DNA of 9,840 nucleotides from Balneola sp. GTDB lineage: Bacteria; Bacteroidota; Rhodothermia; Balneolales; Balneolaceae. Of the stretch, positions 1-6,629 are shown piece by piece. The position numbers and the translations under genes were made by a program. Where the stretch lies: positions 1 through 9,840 of the forward strand of contig PCAT01000108.1 in assembly GCA_002730655.1 (NCBI GenBank), given 5' to 3'. Below the pieces are notes generated by a model, which ran no database searches, was not told where the DNA came from, and was given only the letters and a program-made list of their open reading frames with translations. Position 1 is the stretch's first letter. Each line of letters opens with the position of its first letter.

Positions 1-383
1 CACAAAGCATGAGGATTATTGTTCAACATAGAGACCGAATGGCTTACTCTTTCAGGTGGATAATAGTCATCATCATCCATGTATACAATTATATCACCAC
101 ACGATTTTTCATGCATAATATTTCTTTTTTCACCTAAAGTCATCTTGTCTTCATAAGAAAAATATTTGACCTGAGGTATATCTTTAACTAAGTCCTCAAT
201 ATGGTCAGTTCCGTCGTCAATGATAATCCATTCTAGCTTATCAGCTGGATAAGTCTGAGACTTAAAACATTTTATTATTGTCTCAAAGAATGGTCGTCTA
301 TTAAATGTAGGGGTGCATACACTAACAAACGGAAAAGACGTTGCTTTCTTTTTATTATTTTTCTTCTTTTTCTTATTCGTCAT
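1..383 (-). CDS. Family 2 (GT-A fold) glycosyltransferase, N-terminal part
   Basis: Partial gene: the ATG is at 383 and the frame is open to the window edge, giving about 127 residues. After a Lys/Asn-rich start (MTNKKKKKNNKKK) comes a typical GT-A nucleotide-sugar fold: strand 1 VSVCTPTFNRRPFF, then WIIIDDGTD, then LGEKRN, then the metal-binding acidic cluster VYMDDDDYYPPERV. Such enzymes transfer a sugar from a nucleotide-sugar donor to a protein, lipid or glycan; the acidic cluster usually binds the divalent metal and donor diphosphate. The acceptor cannot be told from this half. Giant viruses often encode GT2 enzymes for capsid or fibre glycosylation, so a virion role is plausible but inferred. 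It follows the kinase-like gene on the same strand after 35 bases that form a hairpin. The basic N-terminus has no membrane segment, so a cytosolic or virus-factory location is likely. Confidence 0.88.
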   Translation of the reverse strand, partial: MTNKKKKKNNKKKATSFPFVSVCTPTFNRRPFFETIIKCFKSQTYPADKLEWIIIDDGTDHIEDLVKDIPQVKYFSYEDKMTLGEKRNIMHEKSCGDIIVYMDDDDYYPPERVSHSVSMLNNNPHAL

Positions 384-384
384 A

Positions 385-421
385 TAAACATAATATAGTG
401 TATTTATTTATATTATATTTA
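385..421 (-). terminator. 3'-end hairpin of the zeta-like kinase gene
   Basis: Inverted repeat with arms 385-397 and 409-421 and an 11-base loop. On the minus-strand transcript it gives 13 consecutive pairs, the only imperfect one (389/417) being a G-U wobble. The 5' arm begins with the UAA stop codon itself (421-419), and the 3' arm ends one base before the next ATG (383). This matches the transcript-end hairpins that specify polyadenylation sites in Mimivirus; use here is inferred. Confidence 0.65.
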
Positions 422-1732
422 CTTAACAGTTTTAGTGTTTTTGAAGCGACGACACTTAGTTTTTCGGCGTTTCTCTCTTTTCATTGTTCTGCGTTTGGAC
501 CTTTTAGTTTTTCTTCGTTTTACCTTTCTTTTATTCTTCCTGGTCTTAATTCTTCCTCCTTTTGGCATGGTAACTACAGCCTGACTTAGTATATTATAGC
601 GATTACTAGGATCGCTATATGTCATTTTGTTGACTTCCACATTTCCATACTCTGCACTATATATAAGATCAGGTGTTTTACCGTCATTGTTATAAATATA
701 AATCTTGTCATACAATCTGTAACTATTTTGGAACATGAGAATATCGCCATTGCCCATTCTAACTGTAACTGTAGAGGTGGAGGTAATAGGTCTACTAATG
801 TCTTTAACAGATATTGGTGTGCCAAATTCGCCTGTTACAGGTTTACTATCAATTACTCCATCAAAGGACCAATTACCGTTAGGAATAGTTATATAGCCGT
901 AATCGTTTGTATGTATGATCAAATTGCCTTTATCAATATATGCTGTCTTTGTATTTTGCTGGGTGAAGCCGGTTTGTTTAGAAACTTGCTTTTCCATATT
1001 ATCTCGTGCATTTTCAAGACTTGAGAATAACTGTATTGGAGAATTCTCAGTATACTTCACCATGGCTGAGTCAACGGCTTCGTGTGTTCTATAGACAATA
1101 TCTTTTGGAACAACTCGTCCAGGCTCCTCGCCGTCCTCGCTACTGCGTGTGATGGTTCTTTTATATGCCACGTCAACATCAACATCAGCTACGCATAATA
1201 TCACTTCATATGCACAATTGTGTTCACTAAACGCTTTTAAAGATTTAACTATATACTCGGTGGCTTCTGTATACGCGCCAGTGCGGTCTAATACAATGTT
1301 TTTGCATGATCCTATGTGTGTTTCTTGATTACCTAAATATTGTTGATAGAATATACGAAATAACTCATTCAATGTAGACCTATAACTGTGATCATTGTCA
1401 AAGAGTTCAGTAAAAATATAATCAGGATTGAGAACAATTGCGTTGTTCTGTGTTAGTTTCTCAAGGCACTTACTTCTAATAGTTGTTTTTCCAGACCCGG
1501 GTCCTCCTACCATAATAATAAGTTTGGGCCCCTGTGATGGTGGTCGTTCATGGTTCGTGCGGGGATTACCAATGGTGTTAATCTTGAAAATATCCCTGAA
1601 CGATTTATTTTTTTCTAGTTTATCAATCATTTCTCTCTTTTTTGCGGTAGCGCTTGGGGATGGTCCTAAGGTAGCGAGTTCTTTATATTCATTAACTAAT
1701 CTTCTGAAATCATCTTTATCAAACTGGGACAT
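419..1732 (-). CDS. Zeta-toxin-like P-loop kinase with beta-rich module and basic C-terminal tail
   Basis: 437 residues. Residues 1-60 are helical and charged. A P-loop kinase domain follows at about 70-230: Walker A GGPGSGKT (76-83), NPDYIF (102-107) where zeta toxins have their substrate-side acidic residue, LDRTGAY (148-154), and RTITRSSEDGEEPGRVVP (192-209), resembling the Arg-rich lid and GR-x-VP signature of the zeta-toxin/AAA_33 group. These kinases phosphorylate small molecules such as UDP-N-acetylglucosamine, or nucleic-acid ends; the substrate here is unknown. Residues about 260-390 form a predicted beta-rich stretch with many Gly, Asn and Tyr, of no family I recognise. The last 47 residues (391-437) hold 29 Lys or Arg and one acidic residue, so the tail probably binds nucleic acid or marks the protein for packaging or the nucleus. 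A bacterial toxin role is unlikely: there is no antitoxin partner. The gene lies between the multi-pass membrane gene and the glycosyltransferase, all on one strand. Confidence 0.8.
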   Translation of the reverse strand: MSQFDKDDFRRLVNEYKELATLGPSPSATAKKREMIDKLEKNKSFRDIFKINTIGNPRTNHERPPSQGPKLIIMVGGPGSGKTTIRSKCLEKLTQNNAIVLNPDYIFTELFDNDHSYRSTLNELFRIFYQQYLGNQETHIGSCKNIVLDRTGAYTEATEYIVKSLKAFSEHNCAYEVILCVADVDVDVAYKRTITRSSEDGEEPGRVVPKDIVYRTHEAVDSAMVKYTENSPIQLFSSLENARDNMEKQVSKQTGFTQQNTKTAYIDKGNLIIHTNDYGYITIPNGNWSFDGVIDSKPVTGEFGTPISVKDISRPITSTSTVTVRMGNGDILMFQNSYRLYDKIYIYNNDGKTPDLIYSAEYGNVEVNKMTYSDPSNRYNILSQAVVTMPKGGRIKTRKNKRKVKRRKTKRSKRRTMKREKRRKTKCRRFKNTKTVK

Positions 1733-1775
1733 ATATAATAACAGTTTATATTTATTTGTTAAACTATTATTATAT
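1733..1775 (-). terminator. 3'-end hairpin of the 621-residue membrane protein gene
   Basis: Arms 1733-1748 and 1760-1775 with an 11-base loop give 16 consecutive pairs in minus-strand RNA. The only imperfect pair (1742/1766) is a G-U wobble in that RNA and a C-A mismatch on the other strand. The stem starts at the last base of the UAA stop codon (1777-1775) and ends directly before the next ATG (1732). It is the longest stem in the window and fills nearly the whole spacer. Confidence 0.68.
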
Positions 1776-3640
1776 TACTTGGTCGGGGTAGCGGCCTTAG
1801 CTGTTGACGTATCACTCGGTTCGGCATCACCATCTTTCTTTTTGCCTTTTGTCATTCCTTTCATCATGTCAGTCATTTTAGAGAACATACCTCCTTGTTC
1901 CTTTTTATCCTTGTCATCGCCTTTTTTCCCATCTTTTCCATCTTTTTCCTTATCGTCTTGAATAGAAAACATACGGCTCAACATTTGCCATGCAAAGATG
2001 ATGAAGACAACCAGACCGGCTTGCACAGACTTATCATCAAGATACATCTTTCCGGGACCATACAAGATTCCCCAAATAAACATCAGAATAATGAATGCAC
2101 GATATTTATACAAGAATAGGAATCTGCGGTTATTGCTGAAGTCAGACCATCCAGTAATGCCTGGTCGCTTGTTGTGCTCCCATTCTCCTTCAGGTGGCAC
2201 TGGAGGAGCAGCCCATGGACCGAATATTAAGAAGAATATGAACGACACCATATCCCACATCAGCGTTATACTATATCCAGCGAAACTGAATGCAAACAAG
2301 ATAGGCAAGCATATGAATAGCCAGCATATTATCTGCCACATAGATTTACTAGTAAACAACCTTGTAACACCCGCCAAAGTCCATCTAAATGAAATGAGGT
2401 TGATTGTTCTGTTAAGTTCTTTATCAAACGGCATCATAGGCGTAAATGGCCATGCGTAGAATGACCTGCCAAGTAACTGAGACAATATGTATATAGGTGA
2501 CACTGCAGTCTCCATTGCTAAGTAAAAACTCATGATAGGAGCAATGAGGGTTGGAACAAATATGAACTTCAAACCTTCAATTATAGAAGGCTTATTGATC
2601 TTTTCAACATACTTAGGGTCCATAGGATCAGGTGCAGTAATGAGAATTGTGCAGAAGAATGCCAGCACGTTTCTTCTAAGCCTAGCAAGCGGTCCCCATA
2701 TTTTTTGCATAAACCACCAACTGAAAAACGAGAACATGCCAATAGGTGGTCCATCCGCTTTAGGGGCTCCCACTGGGAAGTTTGCAATGCCGGGGTATCC
2801 TTTTTCAGGAGACCACTGAGGACTATTCATTTGCATGTTGATTATCTTTGCCTTTGCCATTACTTTACGCGTCATTTCATTTACCCACCAAGTGGACTGT
2901 GGTAGTGTATAATCACAATGCTGCACCTCTTTATTTCTCTCAGCAATATCCTTTTTCTGTTCAGCAGCAGTTTCAGGCTCGGTACTACCAAGACCACTCA
3001 GATTCTTCCAAAGTTCTGCTTCCCATTCTATTTTGTTTTTAAACTTGTGACACTCAGTCCATGTTTGGACATTTTTGCATCCGTCAACTGGTTGGCTGCA
3101 TTGATTCATGTCAGGGGAGTACCAGTATGGCAGATCTCCGGCTTCATTGTCAAATTTAGTTATACCAATTACTTTCGCCCTTTCTAAGATCTTTTCATTT
3201 AACTTTAACACCGCCTCTTTGAAGCCGTGTTGATTTCCTTCAAACTCAACCTCTAGTTTGTTGAGTTCTTTATCCTTATGATACATTAGTTTTTTGTAGT
3301 TTCTGAGTGCAAGACCATATTGCATTATATTATTCGCAAACAGAGCATACATGATAAGAGTTGTAACTATTGGTAGTGAGCAGAAAAATACAAATTGGAA
3401 CCAGTCTGAGGAACTCCAGCCTTGGTTTTGTTTTCTAGCGAGATTGACAAATCTCTCTTTCTTACATTTACCTGAGTCATGTAGTGTCTCATTATCAGAA
3501 TAGCCACCTTCGCAGCTATTATAAGGTGAAGGTGGTTTTTTCCAGTTTTTTGCTGAAGAAAATCCCAAATTATATTTAACATTCATCCAAAATTTATAAT
3601 AATCAGATAGAACCTTTTCTTTATCTTCAACACTCGGCAT
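1775..3640 (-). CDS. Multi-pass membrane protein of unknown family, 621 residues
   Basis: No known family recognised. The N-terminal 75 residues are soluble and aromatic-rich. A first membrane segment lies at about 80-106, followed by a charged, probably coiled-coil stretch (112-160), then a loop with scattered Cys (181, 188, 197, 242) and many Trp that could carry disulphides. Further hydrophobic segments lie near 301-336, 357-388, 434-455, 460-478, 513-527 and 540-556, giving about seven or eight crossings in all. Residues 557-621 form a hydrophilic Lys/Asp/Gly tail containing a Met-rich piece (MFSKMTDMMKGMTKGKKK) that could be an amphipathic helix. Size and topology fit a protein of the virion inner membrane or of the host membrane used for assembly; this is inference. 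The ATG at 3640 is the first in frame and sits in a TATATATG context shared with the divergent GMP reductase gene. Confidence 0.75.
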   Translation of the reverse strand: MPSVEDKEKVLSDYYKFWMNVKYNLGFSSAKNWKKPPSPYNSCEGGYSDNETLHDSGKCKKERFVNLARKQNQGWSSSDWFQFVFFCSLPIVTTLIMYALFANNIMQYGLALRNYKKLMYHKDKELNKLEVEFEGNQHGFKEAVLKLNEKILERAKVIGITKFDNEAGDLPYWYSPDMNQCSQPVDGCKNVQTWTECHKFKNKIEWEAELWKNLSGLGSTEPETAAEQKKDIAERNKEVQHCDYTLPQSTWWVNEMTRKVMAKAKIINMQMNSPQWSPEKGYPGIANFPVGAPKADGPPIGMFSFFSWWFMQKIWGPLARLRRNVLAFFCTILITAPDPMDPKYVEKINKPSIIEGLKFIFVPTLIAPIMSFYLAMETAVSPIYILSQLLGRSFYAWPFTPMMPFDKELNRTINLISFRWTLAGVTRLFTSKSMWQIICWLFICLPILFAFSFAGYSITLMWDMVSFIFFLIFGPWAAPPVPPEGEWEHNKRPGITGWSDFSNNRRFLFLYKYRAFIILMFIWGILYGPGKMYLDDKSVQAGLVVFIIFAWQMLSRMFSIQDDKEKDGKDGKKGDDKDKKEQGGMFSKMTDMMKGMTKGKKKDGDAEPSDTSTAKAATPTK

Positions 3641-3723
3641 ATATATATTTTGAAAATATTAAAATCCACATATAACTTATATTAACTAAATGAATTAAAT
3701 AATACATAACAAAATAGGTATAT
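3641..3723. promoter_or_regulatory. Divergent promoter gap, membrane protein / GMP reductase
   Basis: An 83-base gap, nearly all A and T, between two outward-facing genes, so both promoters must lie here or inside the coding ends. Both start codons are embedded in TATATATG when read on their own strand. A 15-base symmetric site, ATATTTT-G-AAAATAT, spans 3645-3659. Neither the TCTA late-type core nor a clear AAAATTGA early-type motif of mimivirus relatives is seen. Confidence 0.45.
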
Positions 3724-4773
3724 ATGAACAAGATAGAAGCCGACACTAAACTTGATTTTTCAAACGTTTTGATTAGACCTAAACGTTCAACTGTCAGTTC
3801 ACGTTCAGAAGTTGATCTGGAGAGAGAATTTAAGTTTGTGAACAGACAAGGAGGTGCTTCATGGAAGGGTGTCCCTGTAATTGCGGCTAATATGGATACG
3901 ACGGGGACATTTAGTGTATATGAAACCTTGTCTAAGTATAAGATTATTACTGCATTGCACAAGTTTTATAGACTAGGTGATTTCCAGGAGTATCTACAAA
4001 ACAACCCACTAGACCCTGATCTGTTTATGGTATCAACAGGAATAAGTGATGCGAATTTTAATAACTTAACAACTATACTAGACAATATAGATTGCAACTG
4101 GATCTGCGTTGATATAGCCAACGGTTATATATCCAAATTAGTAGAGTTCTGTAGGAAGGTAAGAGCAAAGTATCCCGATAAGATTATTGTAGCAGGTAAT
4201 GTTGTTACACGAGAGATTGTGGAGGAGTTGATTCTTACGGGAGGAGTAGACGTCGTAAAGGTAGGAATAGGACCAGGAAGTGCGTGTCTTACTAGAAAGC
4301 AGACCGGAGTAGGTATGCCTCAGTTGTCTGCCATTATAGAGTGCGCCGATGCAGCGCATGGTGTAGGTGGACACATAATAGGAGACGGAGGAATCACATG
4401 TCCAGGTGATATGGCTAAGGCATTCGGAGGCGGCGCTGATTTCGTAATGATGGGCGGTCAGTTTGCAGGTCACGATGAAAACCCAGGCGATATCATTGAG
4501 AAGTCGGATGGTAACAAGTATAAGCTATTCTATGGAATGAGCTCTCAACATGCAATGGAGAAACATTTTGGTAAGATGGACTCTTATCGTTCATCAGAAG
4601 GGCGTAAGATAGAAGTGAAATATAAGGGACCTTTAAAGGACACAGTTGAAGACTATTTAGGTGGTCTTCGTAGCACATGCACATACATTAATGCAAAGGG
4701 GATGAAACAAATGGCTAAGTGTACTACATTCCTACGAGTAACGCAGCAACTAAACACAACATTGCAAAGTTAA
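3724..4773 (+). CDS. guaC: GMP reductase
   Basis: 349 residues, the usual length (E. coli GuaC about 347). It catalyses the NADPH-dependent reductive deamination of GMP to IMP and ammonia, returning guanine nucleotides to the branch point from which AMP is made. The TIM barrel is co-linear with known enzymes throughout: VLIRPKRST (15-23), AANMDTTGTF (54-63), CVDIANGY (128-135), AGNVVT (157-162), VKVGIGPGSACLT (178-190) with catalytic Cys188 and Thr190, IIECADAAHG (204-213), GDGGIT (220-225), FGGGADFVMMGG (234-245), YGMSS (270-274), and the flap YRSSEG with Glu292, the likely partner of Thr190. It is reductase rather than IMP dehydrogenase: no CBS domains, reductase-type flap and length. The C-terminal text (SEGRKIEV, FLRVTQQ) looks closer to animal GMPR than to E. 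coli GuaC, hinting at a eukaryotic origin. It is probably cytosolic and starts a three-gene plus-strand block. Confidence 0.96.
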   Translation: MNKIEADTKLDFSNVLIRPKRSTVSSRSEVDLEREFKFVNRQGGASWKGVPVIAANMDTTGTFSVYETLSKYKIITALHKFYRLGDFQEYLQNNPLDPDLFMVSTGISDANFNNLTTILDNIDCNWICVDIANGYISKLVEFCRKVRAKYPDKIIVAGNVVTREIVEELILTGGVDVVKVGIGPGSACLTRKQTGVGMPQLSAIIECADAAHGVGGHIIGDGGITCPGDMAKAFGGGADFVMMGGQFAGHDENPGDIIEKSDGNKYKLFYGMSSQHAMEKHFGKMDSYRSSEGRKIEVKYKGPLKDTVEDYLGGLRSTCTYINAKGMKQMAKCTTFLRVTQQLNTTLQS

Positions 4774-4794
4774 ATTCTAAATTATATATAGAAT
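4774..4794 (+). terminator. Short hairpin at the GMP reductase 3' end
   Basis: ATTCTA (4774-4779) pairs with TAGAAT (4789-4794) around a 9-base loop, starting directly after the TAA stop and overlapping the first two bases of the next ATG (4793). Six pairs is weak compared with the other junctions. The same bases contain a TCTA core (4776-4779) in an AT run 13 bases before that ATG, so the site may instead be a promoter for the next gene. Confidence 0.4.
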
Positions 4795-5125
4795 GAAAAC
4801 ACCAAATAGGGTATACGTAGCATTACTAATATTAGCTATTACAAATGTAATAGGTGGTCTGTTATATGCTTCACAAGACTTGACATCAAGTATCGTTGTG
4901 ATAACAATTTCATTGCTCATAGGAGTATTTACGACATTATTTAGGATAGACCCTACGACGAGCGTAGCAAGTATAATGTTATATTTGTCAGTAAGTAATA
5001 TCTTGATGATAAGTAGTATATATTTTGTTCATACAGTCCCAGCATTTAAAGAATTGTTGCTTAAATCGCCATTTATGTATGCAGCAACAAAGTTAAAAAA
5101 ATCTGAAATAGAGAAAGATTTATAA
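4793..5125 (+). CDS. Small three-pass membrane protein of unknown function
   Basis: 110 residues; no family recognised. Three hydrophobic segments are visible at about 8-27, 31-50 and 57-81, then a short tail ending in a charged patch (KLKKSEIEKDL) that is probably cytosolic. No Cys, no catalytic-looking motif and no cleavable signal pattern. It follows GMP reductase by 19 bases and precedes the Cys/His-rich gene by 37 bases on the same strand. A role in virion or factory membranes is the natural guess, without direct support. The ATG at 4793 is the first in frame and lies just after an AT run with a TCTA core, as before the MCP gene. The coding span is clean with normal composition for the region, so it is likely a real gene despite its size. 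Confidence 0.72.
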   Translation: MKTPNRVYVALLILAITNVIGGLLYASQDLTSSIVVITISLLIGVFTTLFRIDPTTSVASIMLYLSVSNILMISSIYFVHTVPAFKELLLKSPFMYAATKLKKSEIEKDL

Positions 5126-5133
5126 TACTATTG

Positions 5134-5182
5134 ATTAATAATTTATATATACATATTTTATAATGAAGAATAAATTATTAAT
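5134..5182 (+). repeat. 13-base perfect inverted repeat across a gene junction
   Basis: ATTAATAATTTAT (5134-5146) is repeated inverted at 5170-5182 with a 23-base spacer. The left arm starts 8 bases after the stop of the 110-residue gene; the right arm lies inside the first codons of the next gene, so its ATG (5163) falls in the loop. It could be the 3'-end hairpin of the upstream transcript or a 5' structure exposing the start codon. Both arms are A/T only, so chance pairing is easier than usual. Confidence 0.45.
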
Positions 5183-6629
5183 ATGTCTAGGTTTGTCCTT
5201 GATAGTTTTATGTTTAGGGTATGTTGCAATCAACAAGAATCATGTTGTTGAAGGAATGGGTGGAAAGTGGACTGCAGTGGACCCACGGGCTACAGACGAT
5301 TGGTGCCAAGGCAACTGCGATCGCGCTGATAAGAACCCAGCTTGTTCTACATGGTGCAAGGAGGAAAGCGCTAATTTATCGTCTCAGTCATCAAGTAGTC
5401 TGGAGCCACCCACTGCCGCACCTCCAACATCTGATATTGCTAGTACTAATCCATGCACGGATCCAGAGTTTAAGTTCTACAGTGAAAAAGCCGAGGTATG
5501 CTATAAGACTAAGGCACAGGCCGATAGCGGGAGTGCACCCTGTGGCACGTGGTGCCGAATCAAGGGTACTACTGCAGGGGTTGGGTGTGATGATGTTAAG
5601 ATATGTTCTAGTCCAGCACCTGCATCAGCACCTGCGACTAAGCCCGAGCCAGAACCCGCGCCTCCACAAGCGGCAGCGAAACCTCCCACTGCAAAGCCTA
5701 CACCGGCGCCGGCTATTGCACAGGCAATAGATACCCCAACTCAAGGTATTGAACAAGAAACTTCATCCAAAGACGTTCAGTTCACATACTGCCCTAAGGA
5801 TGGCTGTCTACCACCGACAGCTGAAGAGGGAAATTGTGGTGCACAGATCTATCAAGTAATAGAAGGAGGAGCCACGTCATACTTTAAGTTATGTAGTTAT
5901 GACTGCCCTGATGTGAACAGTATATGTCAAGGTCAAGATTCTAATTGCAGTAAATACAAATGCTTGGTAAAGATTACAAACGGGCAATATAATGTGGCAA
6001 ATACGTTCATGTCTCGCGACGCAATGATTAGCCAGTTAGGACATCCAATATGCGAGAATTTGGAATGTTATAACCCAGATGCAGGAAAGCAGCATCACAT
6101 GTCTCAGAAGCAGTTCAATAAGATGTGGAATAAAGCTCATCGTGCTCATCATTCAACTCACAGTGGAGGAAAAGGTGACTTGCCTAGCGCTGACACCTAT
6201 CCTATCTACCCTGAGCCGCAGATACAAAATGACCCAAGCTATTGGCATGGTGGACACCATCATGACGGAAGTGTTCCCACTAATCTATCGAAGAAGGATC
6301 TTAAACAGTGTAACTGCTCCTATGTTGGTGCGGCAACAACATTGTATCCAGATGCAATTGCACGATGTAAAGCAGGTAAAGATAAGAACTGCGTTTATAT
6401 AAAGAGCGAATCAGATTCTGAGTCTGATTCGGAAGACGATGGCCTTCATAGTTACCATCCTCATAAAAAACATCACGCTGCGAAGAAGAATAAAAAGCAT
6501 AAAGGAAAGGGTTCTGGTTACAATTGGACAAAGACTTATGAGAAGCGCCAATCAATAACAGGAATGTTCACAGATACAGGTGTTCCAGCTGCACCAGGTT
6601 ATCTTTTAACATCACCAGGTCCGCACTAA
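5163..6629 (+). CDS. Membrane-anchored Cys/His-rich, Pro-rich protein, probable structural protein
   Basis: 488 residues; no family recognised. An N-terminal signal-anchor (about 4-23) is followed by an ectodomain-like region. Cys-rich motifs recur: WCQGNC (47-52) with CSTWC (61-65), CGTWC (127-131) with later Cys at 142 and 148, and a middle module (about 205-302) with some ten Cys. Between the first and middle modules lies a Pro/Ala linker (about 151-186). Residues 311-368 are His-rich (HRAHHSTH, HGGHHHDG), and 414-449 hold an acidic Ser-Glu-Asp tract followed directly by a Lys/His tract. The paired Cys suggest disulphides and an oxidising or thiol-oxidase-assisted setting; His clusters could bind metal. 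This modular low-complexity make-up suits a virion surface or membrane protein; inferred. It converges on the MCP gene, sharing a terminal hairpin with it. The ATG at 5163 is the only one that places the anchor at the N-terminus. Confidence 0.75.
   Translation: MKNKLLICLGLSLIVLCLGYVAINKNHVVEGMGGKWTAVDPRATDDWCQGNCDRADKNPACSTWCKEESANLSSQSSSSLEPPTAAPPTSDIASTNPCTDPEFKFYSEKAEVCYKTKAQADSGSAPCGTWCRIKGTTAGVGCDDVKICSSPAPASAPATKPEPEPAPPQAAAKPPTAKPTPAPAIAQAIDTPTQGIEQETSSKDVQFTYCPKDGCLPPTAEEGNCGAQIYQVIEGGATSYFKLCSYDCPDVNSICQGQDSNCSKYKCLVKITNGQYNVANTFMSRDAMISQLGHPICENLECYNPDAGKQHHMSQKQFNKMWNKAHRAHHSTHSGGKGDLPSADTYPIYPEPQIQNDPSYWHGGHHHDGSVPTNLSKKDLKQCNCSYVGAATTLYPDAIARCKAGKDKNCVYIKSESDSESDSEDDGLHSYHPHKKHHAAKKNKKHKGKGSGYNWTKTYEKRQSITGMFTDTGVPAAPGYLLTSPGPH
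6407..6431 (+). repeat. Inverted/tandem repeat encoding the Ser-Glu-Asp tract
   Basis: CGAATCAGA (6407-6415) and TCTGATTCG (6423-6431) are perfect inverted copies around a 7-base loop. The site codes for the alternating Ser and Glu/Asp residues, and the same bases also read as a short degenerate tandem repeat. Repetitive coding is the simplest explanation; a role for the hairpin is not shown. Confidence 0.6.

Noticed and set aside
341..589. Open frame on the plus strand over the end of the kinase gene and the start of the glycosyltransferase
   Set aside because: Its Ser/Phe-rich product is the antisense reading of the Lys/Arg-rich tail codons, and it overlaps two well-supported genes.
419..1732. 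Bacterial-type zeta toxin with antitoxin
   Set aside because: No small antitoxin gene lies beside it, and the context is a eukaryotic virus; the fold also serves general small-molecule kinases.
1428..1961. 177-codon open frame on the plus strand
   Set aside because: It runs antisense across the Walker A region, a spacer hairpin and the membrane-protein tail; no motif of its own.
3645..3659. 15-base symmetric site as an operator
   Set aside because: Made almost only of A and T with a one-base centre; such symmetry is expected often in AT-rich gaps.
4138..4473. Open frame on the minus strand inside GMP reductase
   Set aside because: Antisense to a highly conserved enzyme; the product shows no domain or credible start.
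3724..4773. IMP dehydrogenase
   Set aside because: No CBS-domain insert, length of 349 residues, and reductase-type motifs throughout.
6407..6431. Perfect 9-bp inverted repeat as a functional hairpin
   Set aside because: It lies mid-gene in codons for alternating Ser and acidic residues, so repetitive coding explains it.
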